Shown here in pieces: positions 56,205 through 64,000 of a stretch of DNA of 64,000 nucleotides (the first letter of the stretch is position 1; the number at the start of each line of letters is the position of its first letter). A program made the position numbers and the translations under genes. The DNA is from Pseudomonas oryzihabitans. GTDB taxonomy: Bacteria > Pseudomonadota > Gammaproteobacteria > Pseudomonadales > Pseudomonadaceae. Location of the stretch: assembly GCF_006384975.1 (NCBI RefSeq), contig NZ_CP021645.1, positions 3,686,001-3,750,000 of the forward strand, in the 5' to 3' direction. The notes under the pieces were generated by a model. That model had not been told where the DNA came from. It was given only the letters and a program-made list of their open reading frames with translations, and made no database searches.

Positions 56205-57215
56205 TTAACGGTGGCAGGCCAGGGTGACCTGACCGTTGGCATGGGGGAGGCCGAGCCAGGTGGTCCAGCCGAGGCGGCAGGGGCTGGCGGCGCCGAGGCG
56301 CCATTCCCGGAGCGCCTCCCGGCGCAGGTGGAGGCGCAGGTCGTAGTCGAGCTGGTCGCGCAGGGTGAAGCGCAACAGGGCGCCCAGGGCGGCGTGCTGG
56401 CTGCCAGAGGGCAGGAAGCTGTGGAAGGCGTCCCAGTCCAACTCCAGCAGGTGCAGTCGGAACTTGCCGCCACGATCCCGTACCTGCGTGCCCAGCACCG
56501 CCGTCTGGCTGAGTTGGGCGCTGGCCCGGCCCAGATGCGTTTGCTGCTCGGCAGGAATGGCCACCGCACGTTCCAGGCACTGCTCCAGTTGCAGCGCGGG
56601 CTGCGCGAAGTAGTAGCGCAGCACCGCTTCGATCAGCGTCGCCGAATGCACCTTGAGACTGAGCAGGCCGAGATAGGGCAGCAGCCGTTTCCAGTTCAGT
56701 TCCGGTGCCTGGCGCAGGCTGCTGTCGCCCAGGCCGATGAGGCTGAACAGGCGGGCCGACAGTTCGTCGCGCGCGCCTTCGCGAAAGCGCGCGTGGTAGC
56801 GGTACTTGCGCCAGATCGGCAGCAGCAGCCGGTGCAGCCGGTGGTTGAACAGGTCGAGGAAATCGCGGGTAGTGCGGCCCTGTTCGCCATCGCCCAGGGC
56901 TTGCTCGCTGTAGAAGGCCGGCAGCGGTGAACCACTGCCCATCAGCGCGCCCAGATTGAGTTGCAGGCGGGCGCGCAGGCCATCGGCGTCCGCAACGAAC
57001 TCCAGCCGCTCGATGTCGCTGCCGGGAAAGGCCAGGCTGGGATTGGCCTGGAACTCCAGCCGCTCATAGAGTTGCTCTTCAGCGAGCGTCGGCTCCAGGC
57101 GATGCAACTGCCGGAGCACCTGCCCGACGCCTTGGAACAGCGAGTACTCGCGAATCTCGCGGCACAGCGCCGAGCGATTCAGATCAGCGGCTGCTGACCC
57201 ATGCGCGGTGTCCAT
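56205..57215 (-). CDS. tssG: T6SS baseplate protein TssG
   Basis: This 336-residue protein starts MDTAHGSAAADLNRSALC (GGGAGAGG upstream; the longer frame is antisense-like within tssF). TssG-type segments are ECSLFQGVGQVLRQL-like EYSLFQGVGQVLRQLHRL, FPGSDIERLEF and NLGALMGSGSPLPAFYSEQ. With TssE, F and K it forms the baseplate wedge. Its start lies inside the end of tssF (37-bp overlap). Confidence 0.9.
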   Translation of the reverse strand: MDTAHGSAAADLNRSALCREIREYSLFQGVGQVLRQLHRLEPTLAEEQLYERLEFQANPSLAFPGSDIERLEFVADADGLRARLQLNLGALMGSGSPLPAFYSEQALGDGEQGRTTRDFLDLFNHRLHRLLLPIWRKYRYHARFREGARDELSARLFSLIGLGDSSLRQAPELNWKRLLPYLGLLSLKVHSATLIEAVLRYYFAQPALQLEQCLERAVAIPAEQQTHLGRASAQLSQTAVLGTQVRDRGGKFRLHLLELDWDAFHSFLPSGSQHAALGALLRFTLRDQLDYDLRLHLRREALREWRLGAASPCRLGWTTWLGLPHANGQVTLACHR

Positions 57216-58963
57216 AGATACACCTCTCCCTGCAGGCTGCGAACGCTGAGTTGATGGAAGGAGTTCAGACTGGCGTAGAGCGCGAAGAACTCGTTGAGCA
57301 CACTGGCGAACAGGTACAGCTCGCCTTCGCTGCGAAAGCCGCTGGCGTCCATGTCCAGCTGGGTGGCGATGCCGCGGATCGGCAGGCCGCGATAGAGGCG
57401 ATCCACCGGGCGGTGGCTGATGGCCTGCAGCGCGGCCAGGCGCTGGCGGCTGACGCGTTCGGCCTGACGGTCGTGCTGGCGGGGCAGGTCGTAGCTGGCC
57501 AGTACCGTACGCAGTGCTTCCACGTCGGTGAGCGACAGGTAGTTGAGCGACAGATTGGAGACCAGCTGCCACAGCCGGTCGCCGGACAGCACCGGGGCAT
57601 GGCTGGCGGTCGGCGCGGCCAGATTGCGAAAGGCCAGGCCGCCCGGGGTGTTTTCGGTGGGCAGACAGAGATCGCCAGCGCGTAGGCGCAGCGGCAGATT
57701 CTGGTTGGTGCAGGTCAGTTCGATGGACAGGGTATCCGGCTCGTTGCCCGGGTCGCCGAAAGCCAGGTAGGTGTCGATGCCGCCATGCAGCAGGGCGGTG
57801 CGTTGGCGCACGGCGTAATGCGGCCTTCCGCCTTGGCCACCAAAGCTCAGGTCATGGGCGAAGGATTCGAACGGCAGGTACTCGCGGTGGCCGAGCCCAC
57901 CCGGTTGCCAGCCGGTCACCCGCTCCACGGCGAAGACGCCCAGGTGCTCGCGACCATGGCCGGCAGGGAACAGCGGGTACTCGTCGCGTTTGCCGTCGAG
58001 GCGGATCGGCAGGGCATCGTGGCGGAATAGATTGACCACCGGGACGCAGTGCAGTCGCAGGTTGTCGCGGGTCGGCAGTCGCGGCTGCCGGGCGATCCGG
58101 CCGATGTCGAAGCGCAGTTCCAGGCCGCGGGCCTGGCGCCGCACCGCGCGGGGCAGCGTCTCCAGCCTGGCCAGGCCCTGCACACTGACGAAGAGGAATT
58201 TCTCCGGGAAGGCGAAGTATTCCTGCAGATGCCGATAGCCACGGAAGGCATTGGCTGGATAGGGCAGCAACGCCTCCTCCTCGCCAAAGCCCAGTGGTTG
58301 GACCTCATCGGTGGCCAGCGGCAGCAGGCGTTCGCGGCCCTGGTCGTCAATCAGCGGCTGCCCCTGGGCGTCGACCGGCACCAGGCTCAGGCCGGCCAGG
58401 TTATGCAGCAGCGCCAGATAGAGATCCTGGCTGAGCGTGCGGTCACCCGTCAGGTGCAGCGGTAGCTGGCTCAGTGCGAGATCGTCGAGGGTGCCATTGC
58501 CGGTGAGCGCTAGCCGTAGCGTCAGCAGTGCGCCGGTGCCCCGCGAGGCGAAGGTCAGGTCTTCCAGGCGCAACGGCTGGATTTCGAGGTGAGAACAGGT
58601 ACGGAAGCGGCAGCTCACTTCGTCCAGCGGGCGGGACTCCACTTCCGTTCCACGTGGAACCTGAACGGCAACGCCCGGCGCGGGCAGCGGATCGAACTCA
58701 AGGATGGCGCAGCTCGGCAGCGGCCGTAGGTAATGCGGCCAGAGCAGGTTGAGCAATGAATGGGTCAGCTCCGGCAGTTCGTCATCCAACTTTTGCCGCA
58801 GGCGCCCGGTAAGGAAGGCGAAGCCTTCCAGCAGCCGCTCGACATCCGGGTCTTGGCCGCCCTGGCCGAGAAAGGGCGCCAGGGCCGGATTGCGCTCGGC
58901 GAAGCGCACGCCCAGCTGGCGCAGCTCGGCCAGTTCGCTCTGGTAGTAGTGATTGAAGGACAT
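57179..58963 (-). CDS. tssF: T6SS baseplate protein TssF
   Basis: This 594-residue protein starts MSFNHYYQSELAELRQLGVRF and contains the TssF core FLGQGGQDPDVERLLEGFAFLTGRLRQKLDDELPEL, followed by ILEFDPLPAPGVAVQVPRGTEVESRP. Baseplate wedges hold two TssF and one TssG. It lies 4 bp after tssE and overlaps tssG. The length is ordinary for TssF (about 590-620). Confidence 0.92.
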   Translation of the reverse strand: MSFNHYYQSELAELRQLGVRFAERNPALAPFLGQGGQDPDVERLLEGFAFLTGRLRQKLDDELPELTHSLLNLLWPHYLRPLPSCAILEFDPLPAPGVAVQVPRGTEVESRPLDEVSCRFRTCSHLEIQPLRLEDLTFASRGTGALLTLRLALTGNGTLDDLALSQLPLHLTGDRTLSQDLYLALLHNLAGLSLVPVDAQGQPLIDDQGRERLLPLATDEVQPLGFGEEEALLPYPANAFRGYRHLQEYFAFPEKFLFVSVQGLARLETLPRAVRRQARGLELRFDIGRIARQPRLPTRDNLRLHCVPVVNLFRHDALPIRLDGKRDEYPLFPAGHGREHLGVFAVERVTGWQPGGLGHREYLPFESFAHDLSFGGQGGRPHYAVRQRTALLHGGIDTYLAFGDPGNEPDTLSIELTCTNQNLPLRLRAGDLCLPTENTPGGLAFRNLAAPTASHAPVLSGDRLWQLVSNLSLNYLSLTDVEALRTVLASYDLPRQHDRQAERVSRQRLAALQAISHRPVDRLYRGLPIRGIATQLDMDASGFRSEGELYLFASVLNEFFALYASLNSFHQLSVRSLQGEVYLWTPRMGQQPLI

Positions 58964-58967
58964 GGAC

Positions 58968-59372
58968 CTATCCCTGGCTGACCTTGACCTGACCGCTGCC
59001 ATCCAGGCGCGCGGTGAAACGAATGGGTCGCCGCTGACCGTCGAATTCGAGCTGGCCTTCCAGCGCGAAGGCCAGCGTCGTGCCCTCGCGTGGCAGCGGC
59101 AGCACCTTCACGCCAGACAACCGCGGCTCGTAGGTGGCGATGAAGCCCTCGATGGCCAGGCGCGCCCGCTGGAGCGAGTCATGCAGCGACAATCGCAGGT
59201 CGTTGAGATCGGGCAGTCCGTAGTCGGCGTGGAGGGGCACGCTGCCCGCCCGGGTGCTGAGCATCTTCGCCAGGTGATTCGCCACCGAGGTGCCAAGGGC
59301 GTCGGCGGATGAACCTTGGGCGTGCGGTGCACCGGTATCGGCGAGGCGTTCGAACAGACTGCCGTAGCTCAT
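58968..59372 (-). CDS. tssE: T6SS baseplate protein TssE (gp25-like)
   Basis: This 134-residue protein has the gp25/GPW fold, with RAGSVPLHADYGLPDLNDL carrying the conserved YGLPD and LSGVKVLPLPREGTTLAF. It starts sheath polymerisation at the baseplate. It is 6 bp downstream of tssC and 4 bp upstream of tssF, so B-C-E-F-G are one unit. Confidence 0.9.
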   Translation of the reverse strand: MSYGSLFERLADTGAPHAQGSSADALGTSVANHLAKMLSTRAGSVPLHADYGLPDLNDLRLSLHDSLQRARLAIEGFIATYEPRLSGVKVLPLPREGTTLAFALEGQLEFDGQRRPIRFTARLDGSGQVKVSQG

Positions 59373-59378
59373 GGCCCG

Positions 59379-60857
59379 TTACTCCTTGTCCAGCTTGCCG
59401 ACCAGTGAGAGGGTGAAATCGGCGCCCTGGTACTTGAAGTGGGGCCTCACGCTCAGGCCGACGCGGAACCAGCCCGGATTGCCCTCGACATCGCTGACGC
59501 GGATGCTGGCCGCGCGCAAGGGCCGGCGGCCGCGCACCTCGGCGCTGGGGTTCTCCTGGTCGGCGACGAACTGGCGGATCCACTTGTTGAGTTCCAGTTC
59601 GAGGTCGGTGCGCTCCTTGGTACCGCCCAGTTGCTCGCGCTGCAGTACCTTGAGGTAGTGCGCCAGGCGGCTGACGATGAACAGATAGGGCAGTTGGGTA
59701 CCCAGCTTGTAGTTCAGCTCGGCGGCGCGGCCTTCCTCGCTGTTGCCGTAGAACTTGGGCTTCTGCGTCGAGCAGGCGGAGAAGAAGGCGGCGTTGTCGC
59801 TGCCCTTGCGCATGGTCAGGGCGATGAAGCCGGCATCGGCCAATTCGTATTCGCGGCGGTCGGAGATCAGCACCTCGGTGGGGATCTTGGTCTCGATCTC
59901 ACCCATGCTCTCGAAGTGGTGCAGCGGCAGGTCCTCCACGGCGCCGCCGCTCTGCGGGCCGACGATGTTCGGGCACCAGCGGTACTTGGCGAAGCTGTGG
60001 GTCAGGCGGGTGGCGAAGGCGTAGGCGGTGTTGCCCCAGAGGTAGTGGCCGTGGCTTTGGGCGACGTTCTCGCGGTAGGCGAAGGTCTTTACCGGATTCT
60101 CTTCCGGATCGTAGGGCGTGCGCAGCAGGAAGCGCGGCAGGGTCAGGCCGACGTAACGGGCGTCTTCCTGTTCGCGAAAGCTCTGCCACTTGGCGAATTG
60201 CGGGCCATCGAAGTGATCCTTGAGATCTTTCAGATCCGGTAGGCCGGTGAAGCTCTCCAGACCGAAGAAGCGCGGCCCGGCAGCGGCGATGAAGGGCGCG
60301 TGGGCCATGGCCGAGACCGCCGCCACCTGCTGCAGGGTACGGATGTCCGGGGCGGTGGGATCGAAGTCGTAGTTGGCAATGATGGCGCCGACCGGTTCGC
60401 CACCGAACTGGCCGAACTCGGCGGTGTAGACGTGCTTGTAGAGTCCCGACTGGACGATATCCGGCGAATCCTCGAAGTCTTCCAGCAGGTCCTGCTTGGA
60501 GACGTTGAGCATCTCGATCTTGTTGTTCTCGCGGAAGTCGGTGCGGTCCACCAACAGGTGCAGGCCGCGCCAGGCCGCTTCCAGCGACTGGAATTCGGCG
60601 TGGTGCAGGATCTCGTCGACCTGGCGACTGAGCTTCTCGTCGATCTCGGCGATCATGCGGTCGACCAGCGCCTTCTTTACCGGTTGCTGGGCGTTGTGCG
60701 GCTTGAGCAGCTCTTCGATGAAGGCGGAAATGCCGCGCTTGGCCACGCCATAGCCTTCGTCCTGGGGTGCCAGGCGGGTCTCGGCGATGATGCGGTCGAG
60801 AATGCCGCTGTCGTAGGTGGCGTCGGCGGTACGGTGCTGGAGCAGGGTATCGGTCAT
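59379..60857 (-). CDS. tssC: T6SS sheath large subunit TssC (VipB)
   Basis: This 492-residue TssC has the family regions EILHHAEFQSLEAAWRGLHLLVDRTDFREN, VGAIIANYDFDPTAPDIRTLQ and the late FYGNSEEGRAAELNYKLG. It pairs with TssB to form the contractile sheath around the Hcp tube, and ClpV recycles it. It follows tssB by 14 bp. Confidence 0.94.
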   Translation of the reverse strand: MTDTLLQHRTADATYDSGILDRIIAETRLAPQDEGYGVAKRGISAFIEELLKPHNAQQPVKKALVDRMIAEIDEKLSRQVDEILHHAEFQSLEAAWRGLHLLVDRTDFRENNKIEMLNVSKQDLLEDFEDSPDIVQSGLYKHVYTAEFGQFGGEPVGAIIANYDFDPTAPDIRTLQQVAAVSAMAHAPFIAAAGPRFFGLESFTGLPDLKDLKDHFDGPQFAKWQSFREQEDARYVGLTLPRFLLRTPYDPEENPVKTFAYRENVAQSHGHYLWGNTAYAFATRLTHSFAKYRWCPNIVGPQSGGAVEDLPLHHFESMGEIETKIPTEVLISDRREYELADAGFIALTMRKGSDNAAFFSACSTQKPKFYGNSEEGRAAELNYKLGTQLPYLFIVSRLAHYLKVLQREQLGGTKERTDLELELNKWIRQFVADQENPSAEVRGRRPLRAASIRVSDVEGNPGWFRVGLSVRPHFKYQGADFTLSLVGKLDKE

Positions 60858-60871
60858 GGTGGTCTTCCTGG

Positions 60872-61366
60872 TCAGACGTCTTGAGTCGGCAAGCCGAGTT
60901 CGCCGAGTACCGTGGCGCGGGCGACCGGATCGGCGAGTACCTGCTCGATGGCTTTGCGGAACGCCGGGGCGTTACCGAGCGGGCCCTTGAGCGCCACCAG
61001 GGCATCACGCAGATCCATCAACTGCTTGAGTTCCGGAACCTGCTGGACCAGGCGCGCCGGGCTGAAATCGGCCATGGCCTTGATCTCGAGCTGTACGGCC
61101 AGGTCTTCTTCGCTGCCGTCCTGCAGGCGGTTGGGTACCGCCAGGGTCAGGCCCAGCTGCTGCTTGGCCATGACCTCGTCGAAGTTGTCCTTGTCGACGG
61201 CCACTGGCCTACGGTCTTCGAGCTTGCGGTCGTCGGCGCGCTGGGTGAAATCACCCAGCACCATGAGCTTGAGGGGCAGCTCCAGTTCTTCTTCGGCGCT
61301 ACCGGTGGCGGGCCGGACCGTGACATTGATGCGTTCTTTCAGGGCAACCGAGCCTTCTTTGGCCAT
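60872..61366 (-). CDS. tssB: T6SS sheath small subunit TssB (VipA)
   Basis: This 164-residue TssB begins MAKEGSVALKERINVTVRP and has LPLKLMVLGDFTQRADD and VDKDNFDEVMAKQQLGL, the regular family pattern. It makes the sheath with TssC. It lies 29 bp after the tssA stop; GGAGAAAG precedes the ATG. No hcp gene follows tssC as it does in some loci. Confidence 0.93.
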   Translation of the reverse strand: MAKEGSVALKERINVTVRPATGSAEEELELPLKLMVLGDFTQRADDRKLEDRRPVAVDKDNFDEVMAKQQLGLTLAVPNRLQDGSEEDLAVQLEIKAMADFSPARLVQQVPELKQLMDLRDALVALKGPLGNAPAFRKAIEQVLADPVARATVLGELGLPTQDV

Positions 61367-61395
61367 GTCTTTCTCCTTGGGTGCGAGGGCGAGCC

Positions 61396-62931
61396 TCAGT
61401 CGAGCGCCGCTTCGAGATCGAGACGGCAGAGTCTTGGGCGCAACTGTTGCAGCTGCGCCCGGCTATCGGCGGTGACGGGTAGGGCTTCCAGGCACTGGCG
61501 GCGGGCCTGGAGGATCTCCAGCGCCAGTTGCGGCTCCCAGCGTGCCAGCAGGGCGCCGTGCTCGGCGTCCAGAGCGGCGAGTTGGAAATGCGCCAGTTCG
61601 AATTGGCGGGCCTGAAGCAACAGCTGGACGCTGGCCAGATCCCAGAGCAGACGCTGACGCTCGCCCTGGGCATGGAGCCGACCTTGTTGCAGGCGGCGCA
61701 CGGCGGTCTTGAGTCCGCTGCCGCGCAGCTCCACCAGGGCTTCGGCGAGTGCGACCGTCCAGGCGTCCTGGCTCGACTCGTTGGCAAGGGCGGCGGGCTG
61801 GGGTGCGGTCCGGCTCGCCAGACCTGCCAGCCAGAGCCGGGTCTGGGTGTCGGCGAAGGGTTGACCGTCATGGAAGGCCAGGGCTTCGAGTCCGGGCAGC
61901 CGCTCCAGCAAGAGGATCAGCGGCCATTCGATCTCCCGGCAGCTGGCTTCGGCCGCCAGACTCTGCAGGCACTCCCAGGCCAGGCGCTGGCCGTCCAGCC
62001 AGAAAGGTGCCCGTGCCAGGCTGATTTCCAGTTCGCCCAAGAGCGTCGCGGCATCACCCGCGGCCTGGCGCTCCTGGAAGAATCTCAGGCGATCGGCCGG
62101 CAGGCCGCGCAAGCCGGTGATCCCCTGGGCATCGTGGGCGGGCAGGCTGTCGATGCCGCTCCACAGCAGCGCTCGATTCAGCCGCAGGGCGCGCGGATCG
62201 CCGGCACGCTGCCGCAACCACCAACCGCTCAGGCCACGGGCAGCTTCTTGCAACTGGCGCAGCAGACGATGGGCGTCCTTGTCCGATTCCACCGGGCCCT
62301 GGGTGAGCGGCTGAGCGGCGGGGGTGGATACGCTGGCCGGGGTGACGGCAGCAGGCGACGAGACGCTCTGCGCCTGGCGTCGCTGCTGTTCGTCCAGACG
62401 CCGAACCAGCGGCAGCAGCAGCGGTGCCTGATCGCCCAGCCGCGGTTGCAGCAACTGCTCCAAGCGGGCGAGCTGAGTGCTGAAGACCTCCAGCCAAGAG
62501 GCCTCAAGGCTGTTGAGCGTGGCGGTGTCGAAGAGGCCGTCCAACCGGCCGCACAGCCAGAGGCACGCCGCTGCGCGGGTACGGTCCTTGCGCGGATGCA
62601 GGACGTCCCAATAGCTTTCCACCAGCCGTTCGAGTAGCGCCAGCCCGGCCTGCAGTCCGGCCCAGCTCTGAGTCTGCTGCAGCGCCCAGGTCAGCCAGGC
62701 GGCGACACGCAGATCCTTGGATTGCTGCCGCAAAAACATCGTGGCCTGCTCCGCAGTGGCGGCCCAATCGGTCTTGAGGTCGCGGTGCAGCGCCTGGGTA
62801 TCGTGGCAGGCCGTCTCGAGTCGCTCGAACTCCAGGCTATAACGACAGTCTTCGCCTGCGAAGTTGTCGGCTTTAATAGGCTGATCGGCAATACTTATAT
62901 AATCGAGTGCGAGCGGGGGCAATAAAGTCAT
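61396..62931 (-). CDS. tssA: T6SS cap protein TssA (ImpA domain)
   Basis: This 511-residue protein starts MTLLPPLALDYISIADQP (GAGG six bases upstream; a 40-residue N-terminal extension is in frame but lacks similarity). An ImpA N-terminal domain (AWLTWALQQTQSWAGLQAGLALLERLVESYWDVLHP, about 75-110) is followed by a Gln/Ala-rich linker and a long C-terminal region. TssA primes and caps tail polymerisation. It is the first gene of the minus-strand T6SS operon; the start codon overlaps an RsmA-like motif. Confidence 0.9.
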   Translation of the reverse strand: MTLLPPLALDYISIADQPIKADNFAGEDCRYSLEFERLETACHDTQALHRDLKTDWAATAEQATMFLRQQSKDLRVAAWLTWALQQTQSWAGLQAGLALLERLVESYWDVLHPRKDRTRAAACLWLCGRLDGLFDTATLNSLEASWLEVFSTQLARLEQLLQPRLGDQAPLLLPLVRRLDEQQRRQAQSVSSPAAVTPASVSTPAAQPLTQGPVESDKDAHRLLRQLQEAARGLSGWWLRQRAGDPRALRLNRALLWSGIDSLPAHDAQGITGLRGLPADRLRFFQERQAAGDAATLLGELEISLARAPFWLDGQRLAWECLQSLAAEASCREIEWPLILLLERLPGLEALAFHDGQPFADTQTRLWLAGLASRTAPQPAALANESSQDAWTVALAEALVELRGSGLKTAVRRLQQGRLHAQGERQRLLWDLASVQLLLQARQFELAHFQLAALDAEHGALLARWEPQLALEILQARRQCLEALPVTADSRAQLQQLRPRLCRLDLEAALD

Positions 62932-62938
62932 CCATGAC
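62926..62938 (-). promoter_or_regulatory. RsmA-like site over the tssA start codon
   Basis: On the minus strand GTCAT-GG-ATGAC forms a small hairpin whose final ATG is the tssA start, and CATGGATG fits the CANGGANG core recognised by RsmA/CsrA. The ribosome site GAGG lies just 5'. Rsm-mediated repression of T6SS is known in Pseudomonas; binding here is inferred. Confidence 0.4.
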
Positions 62939-63099
62939 CTCACTGAGTTTGAAGTTCTGATCCTTGAACTTCTCTTAGGTGAAACCTTTATGTGAAAGTT
63001 TTCGGCCGCCGCTGCGCAGTTAATGGCACAGCGGGGTGTGAGGCGCATCCTAAAGCGGATGCTGGCCTTTGGATAGCACGAAAAATGTGATGGATGCCC

Positions 63100-63195
63100 G
63101 ATTTTTAACGAGGAAATAACGCTTAAAAATCAGATCTTTTAATGGGGTGACAAATTTTGTCCCAATTAAACTTTAAAAGTGACAGTTGGTGTCAT
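63100..63195. promoter_or_regulatory. Candidate promoter-region dyads upstream of tssA
   Basis: In the 349-bp gap before tssA: GATTTTTAA/TTAAAAATC (63100-63131), GACAAA-T-TTTGTC at 63149-63161, and TGACA-GTTGG-TGTCA (63181-63195). The last two centres are about 33 bp apart, about three helical turns. They could be binding sites for the Fis-type activator encoded in the locus, or a radC transcript end for the first dyad. Confidence 0.35.
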
Positions 63196-63258
63196 TTGTA
63201 TAAGGGCTGTATTTTTGACTGACGAAAACATGACATCTAGTTGCGCTGGCTTTAGTTG

Positions 63259-63272
63259 GCAATAAGTGACCC
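63259..63272 (-). promoter_or_regulatory. Weak sigma-54 promoter candidate
   Basis: On the minus strand GG-N10-GC occurs as AGGGTCACTTATTGCCA, with TTGC at the -12 element, upstream of tssA. The -24 element is poor beyond GG. It lies upstream of the dyads rather than downstream, which weakens it. Confidence 0.25.
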
Positions 63273-63280
63273 TTGCTGTC

Positions 63281-63955
63281 TCAGAGCCAGCCATATTCCG
63301 CCATGGACAGCGGCTCGCCATCCCCTACGATGAAATGATCCAGCACCCGCACATCCACGAAGCCCAGTGCCTCCTTCAACCGGGTGGTGAGCAGGCGGTC
63401 GGCCTGGCTGGGTTCGGCGACGCCGGAGGGGTGGTTGTGGGTCAGGATGACGGCAGCGGCGTTGTGGGCGAGGGCACGCTTGACCACTTGGCGGGGATAG
63501 ACGCTGGCGCCGTCGATGGTGCCGTGGAACAAGACTTCGAAGGCCAGCACCCGGTGACGGGTGTCGAGGAACAGGCAGCCAAAGATTTCGTGGGGCTCAT
63601 GGCGTAGGCGCGCCTTGAGATAATCGCGGACCTGCTGCGGGCTTTCCAGCGCCGAATCGCGCCGGAGGCCTTCGGCCAGGTGGCGCCGGCCCATTTCCAA
63701 CACCGCCTGTAACTGGCTGTACTTGGCCGGGCCCAGCCCCAGGTGGCTGCTGAAGGCGGCGAGATCGGCCTCCAGCAAGGCCCTCAAGCTGCCGAATTCA
63801 CCGAGCAACTGGCGGGCGAGGTCCACCGCGCTTTTGCCCGCCACGCCGGTGCGCAGGAAGATCGCCAGCAACTCGGCGTCGGTGAGCGCCTGGGCACCCT
63901 GTTCCAGCAATTTCTCCCGCGGCCGCTCCTGGGCCGGCCAATCCTTGATGCTCAT
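63281..63955 (-). CDS. radC: JAMM-type DNA repair protein RadC
   Basis: This 224-residue protein has an N-terminal UPF0758 helix-hairpin-helix region ([20 protein letters not shown]) and a C-terminal JAMM/MPN metalloprotease-like domain with the metal motif H-N-H in [18 protein letters not shown], including the downstream D. AGGAGG lies five bases before ATG 63955, which decides the start. The molecular role of RadC family proteins is unsettled. It stands upstream of the T6SS operon on the same strand; nothing links them functionally. Confidence 0.9.
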   Translation of the reverse strand: MSIKDWPAQERPREKLLEQGAQALTDAELLAIFLRTGVAGKSAVDLARQLLGEFGSLRALLEADLAAFSSHLGLGPAKYSQLQAVLEMGRRHLAEGLRRDSALESPQQVRDYLKARLRHEPHEIFGCLFLDTRHRVLAFEVLFHGTIDGASVYPRQVVKRALAHNAAAVILTHNHPSGVAEPSQADRLLTTRLKEALGFVDVRVLDHFIVGDGEPLSMAEYGWL

Positions 63956-64000
63956 GTACACCTCCTTGTCTGGCGCTGAACCTGCGTCCTGCAGGCGCTG

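Overview
The window is high-GC gammaproteobacterial DNA, most like a Pseudomonas-lineage chromosome. The basis is gene content and order: aspA with a divergent LysR gene, purE-purK followed by a YeaQ-type gene and a DUF3299 gene, a type VI secretion cluster in the order of the P. aeruginosa HSI-II locus, and Pseudomonas-style dispersed palindromic repeats. Genes are tightly packed, with many 4-bp ATGA-type stop/start overlaps. No rRNA, tRNA or CRISPR array was seen.

Layout. 1-2655: tail of a metal-ion ABC transporter (ATPase fragment, two ABC-3 permeases) and a CBS-domain protein. 2728-9261: three GNAT acetyltransferases (two of them a tandem duplication), a PaiB-like FMN-binding protein divergent from a MocR regulator across a perfect dyad, a LysR/MFS divergent pair and a small DUF protein. 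9301-11934: amino-acid ABC permease and binding protein, divergent from a homocysteine S-methyltransferase family enzyme. 12141-18671: CitMHS transporter, TerC protein, Na/Pi symporter with PhoU domain, class C beta-lactamase and a hexose-6-phosphate mutarotase. 19062-26727: asparaginase, Na+/alanine symporter, XRE regulator, diguanylate cyclase, aspartase and its divergent LysR. 26834-32051: a translationally coupled trans-4-hydroxy-L-proline operon (epimerase, three-subunit D-hydroxyproline dehydrogenase, PAS-AraC regulator, deaminase). 32536-35356: structured leader, purE, purK and two small membrane or exported proteins. 35376-36590: an intact IS110 recombinase gene with a structured non-coding flank. 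36640-37828: a glutaredoxin-like protein and a uracil-DNA glycosylase family protein.

37933-62931, all on the minus strand, is one T6SS locus. Read 5' to 3' it runs tssA-B-C-E-F-G-clpV-sfa-orfX-fha-tssJ-K-L-M-stp-stk-vgrG-effector-immunity. It has the baseplate (TssA/E/F/G/K), sheath (TssB/C), membrane complex (TssJ/L/M), recycling ATPase (ClpV), a sigma-54 activator and a Thr-phosphorylation module (kinase, phosphatase, FHA). No hcp or PAAR gene lies in the window. The end of the locus carries a muramidase-type effector whose C-terminal half and adjacent exported immunity candidate are sharply AT-rich, which suggests a recently swapped toxin module. radC closes the window.

Points that most deserve checking are the chimeric effector/immunity pair, the 42-residue lipoprotein between fha and sfa, an RsmA-like motif over the tssA start codon, the IS110 flank as a possible bridge RNA, the purE leader, and nested inverted repeats upstream of the alanine symporter. 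All functional calls come from reading motifs and gene order. No database search was run.
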